DNA of 6,226 bases, taken from JBFLVN01 sp040758475 (GTDB lineage: Bacteria; JAGRBM01). A program made the position numbers and the translations under genes. The DNA is taken from NCBI GenBank assembly GCA_040758475.1, contig JBFLVN010000223.1:1-6226 (forward strand), written 5' to 3'. The notes beneath the pieces are model-generated. The model was not told the DNA's origin. It made no database searches and worked only from the letters and a program-made list of their open reading frames with translations. Each line of letters starts with the position of its first letter. Position 1 is the first letter of the stretch. Shown here in pieces: positions 1 through 6,226 of the stretch.

Positions 1-1
1 T

Positions 2-184
2 GGCGATGGACGGAAGGTCCGCTTTGCGCTGTTTGAAGCGACGCAAAGGGAACGACAGGGGACCGGCGGCGCGCGGACGCGCCCCGGGGATTCCTTGGCG
101 GGTGCCTCACCTACGAAGCGGCCTCCAGGTTCCCGAAGTATGGAGCTTTTTGGTTTTCGCGCAACTTCAGGGGATTTGGCATAA
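2..184 (+). CDS. Possible C-terminal tail of an unrecognised upstream gene (partial, doubtful)
   Basis: One frame is open from the left edge to a TAA at 182-184 and would encode about 60 residues, starting GDGRKVRFALFEATQRE and then becoming rich in Gly, Arg, Pro and Ser. The first 30 or so codons prefer G or C in the third position, as the genes downstream do, which is the only positive sign of coding. I recognise no family. In related clusters tilS or hpt often lies upstream of ftsH, but this tail shows no motif of either. Other frames, on both strands, are also open across parts of this stretch, so the reading may be chance. A GC-rich hairpin (GGCGCG, loop CGGA, CGCGCC; 68-83) lies inside it and lacks a following T-run. 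Confidence 0.2.
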   Translation, partial: GDGRKVRFALFEATQRERQGTGGARTRPGDSLAGASPTKRPPGSRSMELFGFRATSGDLA

Positions 185-260
185 GCCATTGGAATTATTG
201 CCAAAAATGAAGATGTTCGTGCCGCGATCAAGGCGGGCCGGTGGCAAGTATTTACATCTA

Positions 261-289
261 TTTACAGATCGAATCCCGATGCTTAGATT
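261..289 (+). promoter_or_regulatory. Candidate sigma70-type promoter upstream of ftsH (P1)
   Basis: TTTACA at 261-266 matches the -35 consensus at 5 of 6 positions. After exactly 17 nt, TAGATT at 284-289 matches the -10 consensus at 4 of 6. It sits in the most AT-rich patch of an otherwise GC-rich window, on the correct strand for the cluster. Transcription would start near 296, leaving a leader of about 200 nt before ftsH. This rests on motif matching only, and chance matches are more frequent in AT-rich DNA. Confidence 0.4.
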
Positions 290-305
290 TCAAAAAACGC
301 CTCCG

Positions 306-414
306 ACTCGGGGGGAGTGCCGCTCCGCTTCGCCGAACTTGGTGTTGCAAGAGCTTGCGGGGCAGGTGGCGAAGCGGTGCCGGTTTCGCGGGCGTTTCCC
401 GGTTTTGAAGCCGG
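306..414 (+). repeat. Inverted-repeat-rich stretch in the putative ftsH leader
   Basis: The main element is a perfect 10-bp inverted repeat, CCGCTTCGCC (325-334) and GGCGAAGCGG (368-377), separated by 33 nt. Smaller inverted repeats flank it or lie within its loop: ACTC/GAGT (306-309 and 315-318), GCAAG/CTTGC (347-351 and 354-358), and a hairpin at 399-414 with CCGG arms. If transcribed from the candidate promoter at 261-289, this would form a structured 5' leader. No T-run follows any stem, so an intrinsic terminator is not indicated. It matches no riboswitch family I know. Confidence 0.4.
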
Positions 415-434
415 TGGCGGGAGCGGGCCCCGTG

Positions 435-443
435 TGTTATCTT
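435..443 (+). promoter_or_regulatory. Extended -10-like element close to ftsH (possible P2)
   Basis: TGTTATCTT reads as an extended -10 (TG, one base, then TATCTT, a 4 of 6 match). It is an isolated AT-rich word in GC-rich surroundings, about 55 nt before the ftsH start. There is no good -35 at 16-18 nt upstream; the nearest TTGA-like word, at 405-410, is 27 nt away. It would have to act as an extended -10 promoter or need an activator. Confidence 0.25.
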
Positions 444-482
444 GGAAACTTCGGCACCCTTGGCGCATCGAAAGCAAGTGCC

Positions 483-489
483 GTGAGGG
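483..489 (+). promoter_or_regulatory. Ribosome-binding site deciding the ftsH TTG start
   Basis: GTGAGGG contains GAGG, complementary to the 3' end of 16S rRNA, and ends 9 nt before TTG at 499. A TGA at 484-486, inside this site and in frame with ftsH, excludes any earlier start. The TTG is the first usable initiation codon after it. Confidence 0.6.
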
Positions 490-498
490 CTTTCATCC

Positions 499-2400
<1,902 letters not shown>

Positions 2401-2428
2401 TCTGGAATTTCACCAACGTTTCTTGATC

Positions 2429-2530
2429 TGTCATTTCTGTCATTCTGAGCGTAGCGAAGAATCTCTTGGGTAGGGGCGAGGCATGCCTCGCCCTTGCGCA
2501 TGAGACCCCTCGCGGACGCTCGGGGTGACA
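2429..2530. repeat. Composite palindromic interspersed repeat between ftsH and folP
   Basis: The left arm TGTCATTCTGAGCG (2438-2451) pairs with the right arm CGCTCGGGGTGACA (2517-2530) over 14 bp, three of them G-U in RNA. Pairing continues with a bulge and a few mismatches through 2454-2465 with 2502-2513 and reaches a perfect palindrome at the apex (2474-2493). The whole element is therefore one long imperfect hairpin centred near 2484. A 9-nt near-duplication (TGTCATTTC, then TGTCATTCT) marks the left end at 2429. Translated in either direction it gives ILRYAQND or FFATLRMT, the signature of a widespread family of dispersed intergenic repeats that produces spurious proteins in databases. 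It may act as a transcript-stabilising or transcription-attenuating structure. No T-run follows, so it is not a standard terminator. Confidence 0.85.
2474..2493. repeat. Perfect 20-bp palindrome at the apex of the composite repeat
   Basis: GGGCGAGGCA is followed immediately by its exact reverse complement TGCCTCGCCC. Flanking bases extend the pairing by an A-T and G-T pairs (2471-2473 with 2494-2496). The word resembles a second common dispersed repeat, of the GTAGGGGCGAGGC type, so it may be a separate module inserted into or fused with the outer repeat. Its centre coincides with the centre of the outer hairpin. Confidence 0.8.
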
Positions 2531-2533
2531 AAC

Positions 2534-2539
2534 AGGAGA
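2534..2539 (+). promoter_or_regulatory. Ribosome-binding site deciding the folP start at GTG 2549
   Basis: AGGAGA is a strong Shine-Dalgarno sequence 9 nt before GTG at 2549. It lies downstream of the alternative in-frame GTG at 2525, which is part of the right arm of the palindromic repeat, so that earlier codon is unlikely to be used. The site starts 4 nt after the repeat ends. Confidence 0.75.
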
Positions 2540-2548
2540 ATCGGCAGC

Positions 2549-3379
2549 GTGTCCACGCTTCGGATCGGTAGCAAAAGCTATGACCTCACGAACCGCGGCC
2601 TCGTCGCCGGTATCCTGAACGTCACGCCCGATAGTTTTTCGGACGGCGGCCGGTATCAGGGCATTGACGCCGCCGTGGCCCACGCCAAGGCGCTCGTGGC
2701 CCAGGGGGCGGACATCATCGACGTGGGCGGCGAATCCACGCGCCCGGGGGCAAAACCCGTTTCGATCGAAGAAGAAACCTACCGGGTCGTTCCCGTCATC
2801 GAAGCGATCCGCGAAGCGGGCGTTTCCGTTCCTATCTCCGTCGATACCCGCAAGTCGGAAGTCGCGGCCCTGGCCGTGGGGGCGGGGGCGCAGATCGTGA
2901 ATGACGTGAGCGCATTGAGCTTCGACCCCAAGATGAAAGGCGTCGTGAAAGCTTCCGGCGCGGCGGTGATCCTCATGCACAACCGGGGGACGCCGGAAAA
3001 GATGTACGAGCGGGCGGACTACACCGACGTGGTGGAAGACGTCCGCAAGGAACTGGCCGCTTCCCTGGAAACGGCGCTTGCGGCCGGGATCGCGGAAGAC
3101 CGCATCGTCCTGGACCCCGGCATCGGCTTCGCCAAGAAGGCCGAGCACAGTTGGAAAGTGCTCGACGGCCTCGCCCGGATCGTTTCGCTGGGGCGGCCGG
3201 TCCTGGTCGGCACGTCCCGCAAGAGTTTTCTCAAGGAAGTCTTTGGTGAGGAGCCCGAAGCCCTGGAACGGGGGACCCAGGCCACTTGCGTGGCCGCCAT
3301 GGTGCGCGGCGCCCGGCTCTTCCGGGTCCACGAGCCCGCGCCCTTGCGGGACTTGGCCCTCTGCCGCAGGGCGGCTTAG
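2549..3379 (+). CDS. folP: Dihydropteroate synthase
   Basis: FolP is a cytosolic TIM-barrel enzyme that condenses 6-hydroxymethyl-dihydropterin diphosphate with p-aminobenzoate to give dihydropteroate, a step of folate synthesis and the target of sulfonamides. The 276-residue product (from GTG 2549) has the usual length and all family signatures in order: GILNVTPDSFSDGG (21-34), DVGGESTRPGA (58-68), SVDTRK (97-102), NDVS (118-121), LMHNRGTP (142-149), DPGIGF (189-194) and VGTSRKSF (220-227). The C-terminal RVHDV motif of most homologues reads RVHEP (259-263). Arg and His are kept, and the Asp to Glu change is conservative. A longer version starting at GTG 2525 would add eight residues encoded partly by the repeat, and I reject it. 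It lies 148 nt after ftsH, separated from it by a hairpin repeat, and 48 nt before cdaA. Confidence 0.96.
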   Translation: MSTLRIGSKSYDLTNRGLVAGILNVTPDSFSDGGRYQGIDAAVAHAKALVAQGADIIDVGGESTRPGAKPVSIEEETYRVVPVIEAIREAGVSVPISVDTRKSEVAALAVGAGAQIVNDVSALSFDPKMKGVVKASGAAVILMHNRGTPEKMYERADYTDVVEDVRKELAASLETALAAGIAEDRIVLDPGIGFAKKAEHSWKVLDGLARIVSLGRPVLVGTSRKSFLKEVFGEEPEALERGTQATCVAAMVRGARLFRVHEPAPLRDLALCRRAA

Positions 3380-3391
3380 GGGCCCGTTACC

Positions 3392-3420
3392 TTGCCAAGT
3401 TAGCGGAATCCTTGTAGAAA
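3392..3420 (+). promoter_or_regulatory. Candidate promoter giving a leaderless cdaA transcript
   Basis: TTGCCA at 3392-3397 matches the -35 consensus at 5 of 6 positions. After 17 nt, TAGAAA at 3415-3420 matches the -10 consensus at 4 of 6. The -10 ends 7 nt before the cdaA ATG, the spacing typical of leaderless mRNAs, so transcription would start at or next to the start codon. This agrees with the lack of a Shine-Dalgarno sequence at normal distance from that ATG. It is inferred from motifs alone; cdaA may simply be read through from folP. Confidence 0.35.
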
Positions 3421-3427
3421 ATGGCGG

Positions 3428-4183
3428 ATGTCGCCATTCCAATCACTCTTTTCGGTCTCTGCCCTTCTCGACATCGCGATCCTTTCGCTTCTGATCTACC
3501 AGGTCCTCTCCTTCCTTCACGGCACGCGGGCGCTCGCTATTTTGATCGGTCTTGGGGCGCTCATCGGTCTCTACCTTCTCTCCCAATACTTCGACCTGCT
3601 GGCGACCCAATGGCTGATTGGAATACTGTTCGGAAATTTGTTCCTCGTCGCGATCGTCCTCTTCCAGGACGACATCCGGCGGGCGCTTGCCCGCATGGGA
3701 AGGACGCCGTTCCTGCGGGGCATTTCGGTCGTCGCCCAGAGCCAGGTGATCGAGGAAGTCACCCGCGCCGCGGGCGCCTTGGCGGCCCGGAAGATCGGAT
3801 GCCTCATCGCCATCGAGCGGCGTATCGGTTTGAACGATTACATCGAGATCGGAACGGCCCTCGACGCCCGGGTGGACCGGGATCTTCTCTTCAGTATCTT
3901 TCTCCCGCACTCGCCCCTGCACGACGGAGCCGCCATCATCCAGGTGGGGCGTATCTCATCGGCGGGGTGCGTCCTCCCGCTCAACGTGGACCCAACCATT
4001 TCGAAACAGCTTGGAACGAGGCACCGCGCGGCTTTGGGGCTGACGGCCGAGACGGACGCGGCCGTGGTCGTCGTTTCGGAGGAGACGGGGACGATCAGCC
4101 TTTCCATCGAGGGACGGCTGACGCGCGACCTGGATAGCGCCACGTTACGCAATCACCTGCTCGAACTCATGAAGGCGTCATGA
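3428..4183 (+). CDS. cdaA: Diadenylate cyclase CdaA (c-di-AMP synthase)
   Basis: CdaA (also DacA or YbbP) condenses two ATP into cyclic di-AMP, a second messenger controlling potassium and osmolyte transport and cell-wall homeostasis. The 251-residue product has three N-terminal membrane helices (about 12-30, 34-53 and 60-79), a short linker, and a cytosolic DAC domain (about 95-230). The catalytic motifs are DGA (166-168, in PLHDGAAII) and RHR (198-200, in GTRHRAALG), both intact. The length and topology are those of the CdaA class, unlike DisA or CdaS. ATG 3428 is the only possible early start, because an in-frame TAG lies at 3401-3403 with no initiation codon between. No clear Shine-Dalgarno sequence precedes it. 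Its stop overlaps the cdaR start, and its neighbours cdaR and glmM encode known regulators of CdaA in Firmicutes. Confidence 0.96.
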   Translation: MSPFQSLFSVSALLDIAILSLLIYQVLSFLHGTRALAILIGLGALIGLYLLSQYFDLLATQWLIGILFGNLFLVAIVLFQDDIRRALARMGRTPFLRGISVVAQSQVIEEVTRAAGALAARKIGCLIAIERRIGLNDYIEIGTALDARVDRDLLFSIFLPHSPLHDGAAIIQVGRISSAGCVLPLNVDPTISKQLGTRHRAALGLTAETDAAVVVVSEETGTISLSIEGRLTRDLDSATLRNHLLELMKAS

Positions 4184-5103
4184 AAGACCGTACCAAAATC
4201 CAGCGCGCGCTCGTTTCGGTGTTGCTCGCCCTTCTCATCTGGGCGGGCCTCCAATTGCAGGGCGAAGCCTCCCGGAAAATCACCGTGCCGGTGGAGTTCG
4301 TGAGCATCGCGGAGGGGCTTACGGTTTCGGCGCCGGCGAGCCCGAGCGTCTCCGTCGTGCTCCAGGGCCTTCCGGCCCGCATGGCCCGCGTCGATCCGGA
4401 AATCGTCAAAGTCCTCGTGGACTTGAGCGAGGTGGGGGAGGGGAGCACGAAGTTCTTCCTGAGCGAAGACCGTATCCGGGGCCTTCCGCCGGGGCTTCGC
4501 GTGGTCGAGATCACGCCTTACTCCCTTTCCGTCCGCTTGGAGCCGGTGTTGGAGAAGGACCTTCCCCTGCAACCGCGCACCACGGGGAAAGTGGCCGATG
4601 GCTACGAACTCGACCGCATCCGCTTGGTGCCGGGTTCGATCCGTTTCAGCGGGCCCCGGAGCGTGGGGAACGCCATCGAGTCCGCATCGACCGTCAAGAT
4701 CGATCTCGACGGGCTCACGGAATCGGCCGCCCGGCGGGTCGAACTCGACGTGGACGGCAAAATCCTTCCCTATCTCACTCCCAAGGTGGTTGACGCGGAA
4801 ATTCTCGTCCGGGAAAAAAGCGCCGAACGGACGATCAAGGGGGTGCGCGTCGATCCCGTCCCCCAGCCGGGGCTGCGCGTTCGGCTAAACCCGCCCCAGG
4901 TCGATCTCGTGGTGAGCGGCCCGGCCTCCAAAATCCGGGGGCTCGAATCGGCCTCCTTCGAGGTCCAGGCCGAGGCCCGTGGTTACGGCCCGGGACGGCA
5001 CAGAAAGCAGAAACTCCGGCTGACGTTCCGGATCAATCCCCCGCGCGAGGGGATCATTTTCGACTATAGTCCCAAGGAGTTCGACCTCCTGGTGACGAAG
5101 TAA
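4180..5103 (+). CDS. cdaR: CdaA regulatory protein CdaR (YbbR-domain protein)
   Basis: CdaR is a membrane-anchored protein whose YbbR domains lie outside the cytoplasmic membrane. In Firmicutes it binds CdaA and modulates c-di-AMP synthesis. The 307-residue product has a short basic N-terminus, one membrane helix (about 9-26), and then three YbbR-like units at roughly 33-121, 125-211 and 217-307. Each has the strand-turn pattern around a Gly-Pro or similar turn: VVLQGLPARM (59-68), IRFSGPRSVG (154-163) and LVVSGPASKI (243-252). Identification rests on this repeat pattern and on its position between cdaA and glmM, since the family is weakly conserved in sequence. It overlaps cdaA by 4 nt (ATGA), which indicates translational coupling. 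GAAGG at 4171-4175 may serve as the ribosome-binding site. Gram-negative orthologues are little studied, so the regulatory role is by analogy. Confidence 0.9.
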   Translation: MKDRTKIQRALVSVLLALLIWAGLQLQGEASRKITVPVEFVSIAEGLTVSAPASPSVSVVLQGLPARMARVDPEIVKVLVDLSEVGEGSTKFFLSEDRIRGLPPGLRVVEITPYSLSVRLEPVLEKDLPLQPRTTGKVADGYELDRIRLVPGSIRFSGPRSVGNAIESASTVKIDLDGLTESAARRVELDVDGKILPYLTPKVVDAEILVREKSAERTIKGVRVDPVPQPGLRVRLNPPQVDLVVSGPASKIRGLESASFEVQAEARGYGPGRHRKQKLRLTFRINPPREGIIFDYSPKEFDLLVTK

Positions 5104-5122
5104 CTTGAGGGCGCGAAGCAAG

Positions 5123-6226
5123 ATGGAACGAACCCTTTTTGGAACGGACGGCATCCGCGGGGAAGCGGGCACGGAGCCCATGACCCCGGAGATGGCCGTG
5201 CGCCTGGGGCGCGCCATCGCCTACTGGTTCGGGGCGGGGCAGGGGCGGCGGCCTCGAATTTTGATCGGCAAGGACACGCGCCTTTCGGGCTACATCTTCG
5301 AGACGGCGCTTACGGGCGGCATCTGCGCGGCGGGAGGGGACGTCCTTCTCGTCGGGCCCATGCCTACGCCGGGTATCGCGTTTTTGACCCAGGACATGCG
5401 CGCCGACGCGGGCGTCGTCATCAGCGCTTCGCACAACCCGTTCCAGGACAACGGGATCAAGCTCTTCGGCCCCGCCGGTTTCAAGCTACCCGATGAGACG
5501 GAAGCCAAGATCGAAGCCCTCGTGCGGGAACCGGGCGAGCTCGACAGGTGGCGCCCGGCGCCGGAAGCCCTGGGCAAGGCCTTCCGGATCGACGACGCGG
5601 CGGGCCGCTACGTGCTCGCCTGCAAGCGGACTTTTCCCCGGGAACTACGCCTCGATGGCCTCAAGATCGCCCTCGATTGCGCCAACGGCGCGGCTTACGG
5701 CGTAAGCCCGCTCGTGTTCCGGGAGCTGGGGGCGGAAGTCTTCGACTACGGCGTCGAGCCCAACGGCAAGAACATCAACGAGAAGTGCGGCTCCCTCCAT
5801 CCCGAGTTCATCGCCAAAAAGGTCCGGGAGCACGGGGCCGATGTGGGCGTCGCTTTGGATGGCGATGGGGACCGGGCGATCTTCGTAGATGAGAAGGGCG
5901 CCGTGGTGGACGGCGATCAGGTGATGGCCGTCTGCGCGCGGCAGATGCTCGCGGAAGGGCGGCTCGCCAAGAAGACCCTCGTCGCTACGGTGATGAGCAA
6001 CCTGGCGCTCGACAAATGGATGGAAAAGCTCGGCGGCAAACTCGAACGCACCCCCGTGGGGGACCGCTATGTCCTCGAAGCCATGCAGAAGGGCGGATAC
6101 AGCCTGGGCGGCGAGCAGTCGGGCCACGTCATTTTTTTGGACCATTCGACTACGGGGGACGGGACGGTCTGTGCGCTTCAAGTGCTTGCCGTAATGAAGC
6201 GGACGGGAAAGCCCTTGAGCGCGCTC
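5123..6226 (+). CDS. glmM: Phosphoglucosamine mutase GlmM (3' end beyond the window)
   Basis: GlmM interconverts glucosamine-6-phosphate and glucosamine-1-phosphate, the step before UDP-GlcNAc synthesis for peptidoglycan and LPS. It is a cytosolic member of the alpha-D-phosphohexomutase superfamily. The window holds 368 codons of an expected 445-450. Visible signatures are the N-terminal FGTDGIRG (6-13), the phosphoserine loop SASHNP (101-106, catalytic Ser103) followed by DNGIK, the metal-binding loop DGDGDR (246-251), and the sugar-binding loop GEQSGH (330-335), which is typical of GlmM. The C-terminal phosphate-binding domain is missing only because the window ends. ATG 5123 gives the family-typical start. 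An in-frame TTG at 5105 would add six residues and is less likely. TGAGGG at 5106-5111 is a rather distant Shine-Dalgarno sequence. The 19-nt gap after cdaR implies co-transcription. In Firmicutes GlmM binds and inhibits CdaA. Confidence 0.96.
   Translation, partial: MERTLFGTDGIRGEAGTEPMTPEMAVRLGRAIAYWFGAGQGRRPRILIGKDTRLSGYIFETALTGGICAAGGDVLLVGPMPTPGIAFLTQDMRADAGVVISASHNPFQDNGIKLFGPAGFKLPDETEAKIEALVREPGELDRWRPAPEALGKAFRIDDAAGRYVLACKRTFPRELRLDGLKIALDCANGAAYGVSPLVFRELGAEVFDYGVEPNGKNINEKCGSLHPEFIAKKVREHGADVGVALDGDGDRAIFVDEKGAVVDGDQVMAVCARQMLAEGRLAKKTLVATVMSNLALDKWMEKLGGKLERTPVGDRYVLEAMQKGGYSLGGEQSGHVIFLDHSTTGDGTVCALQVLAVMKRTGKPLSAL

Larger units (their letters stand above)
185..498 (+). other. 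Gene-free upstream region and putative 5' leader of ftsH
   Basis: This 314-nt stretch shows no convincing gene. Open frames crossing it give Arg/Pro-rich translations without motifs, as expected from chance frames in GC-rich DNA. It splits into a comparatively AT-rich part (about 181-300), holding a promoter candidate, and a GC-rich part (about 301-430) with several inverted repeats, followed by an extended -10-like word at 435-443 and the ftsH ribosome-binding site at 483-489. I see no tRNA, rRNA or riboswitch that I recognise. Confidence 0.6.

Noticed and set aside
68..83. GC-rich hairpin considered as a terminator for an upstream gene
   Set aside because: Stem of only 6 bp with no T-run after it, and possibly inside a reading frame; the evidence does not support an intrinsic terminator.
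1..189. Minus-strand open frame from an ATG at 187-189 to the left edge
   Set aside because: No Shine-Dalgarno sequence upstream of the ATG, Pro/Ser/Arg-rich translation with no recognisable motif, and opposite to the direction of all real genes here.
2429..2530. Composite hairpin considered as an intrinsic terminator or CRISPR-type repeat
   Set aside because: No T-run follows the stem, and there is only one unit with no spacers; its sequence fits a dispersed palindromic repeat instead.
3421..4137. 238-codon plus-strand ORF overlapping cdaA
   Set aside because: Out-of-frame reading of cdaA, Arg/Pro/Gly-rich, no motif; cdaA itself has intact catalytic motifs.
5645..6181. 178-codon minus-strand ORF opposite glmM
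   Set aside because: Antisense shadow of glmM, which has all expected signatures in the plus frame.

Overview
The window is a GC-rich bacterial segment carrying one co-directional housekeeping cluster on the + strand: ftsH (499-2400), folP (2549-3379), cdaA (3428-4183), cdaR (4180-5103) and the first 368 codons of glmM (5123 to the right edge). The order ftsH-folP-cdaA-cdaR-glmM is a known conserved arrangement, seen for example in Deltaproteobacteria/Desulfobacterota and relatives. Protein signatures, GC-rich codon use and the type of interspersed repeat all fit a bacterium of that kind. Acidobacteriota or another GC-rich Gram-negative phylum is also possible, and the sequence alone does not decide it.

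Region by region: positions 1-184 hold at most the unrecognised tail of an upstream gene. Positions 185-498 hold no convincing gene. They contain a comparatively AT-rich patch with a sigma70-type promoter candidate (261-289), a stretch able to form hairpins (306-414), a second -10-like element (435-443), and a Shine-Dalgarno sequence leading into a TTG start for ftsH. Between ftsH and folP (2401-2548) lies a composite palindromic repeat (2429-2530) of the dispersed type whose spurious translations read ILRYAQND or FFATLRMT. It folds into one long imperfect hairpin with a perfect 20-bp palindrome at its apex, and it ends just before the folP ribosome-binding site. The 48-nt folP-cdaA gap has a promoter-like element placed so that cdaA mRNA could be leaderless. 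cdaA and cdaR overlap by ATGA, and glmM follows 19 nt after cdaR.

How the genes work together: FtsH is the membrane AAA+ zinc protease for quality control and regulated proteolysis. FolP makes dihydropteroate for folate. CdaA makes the second messenger c-di-AMP at the membrane, CdaR is its membrane-anchored partner, and GlmM makes glucosamine-1-phosphate for UDP-GlcNAc, the precursor of peptidoglycan and LPS. In Firmicutes CdaA, CdaR and GlmM form a physical regulatory complex, and the tight coupling here suggests the same module.

I found no sign of a new defence, mobile or biosynthetic system. The points worth a second look are the hairpin repeat between two essential genes, the possible leaderless cdaA promoter, the structured region upstream of ftsH, and two start sites (ftsH TTG, folP GTG at 2549) that automated annotation could get wrong.
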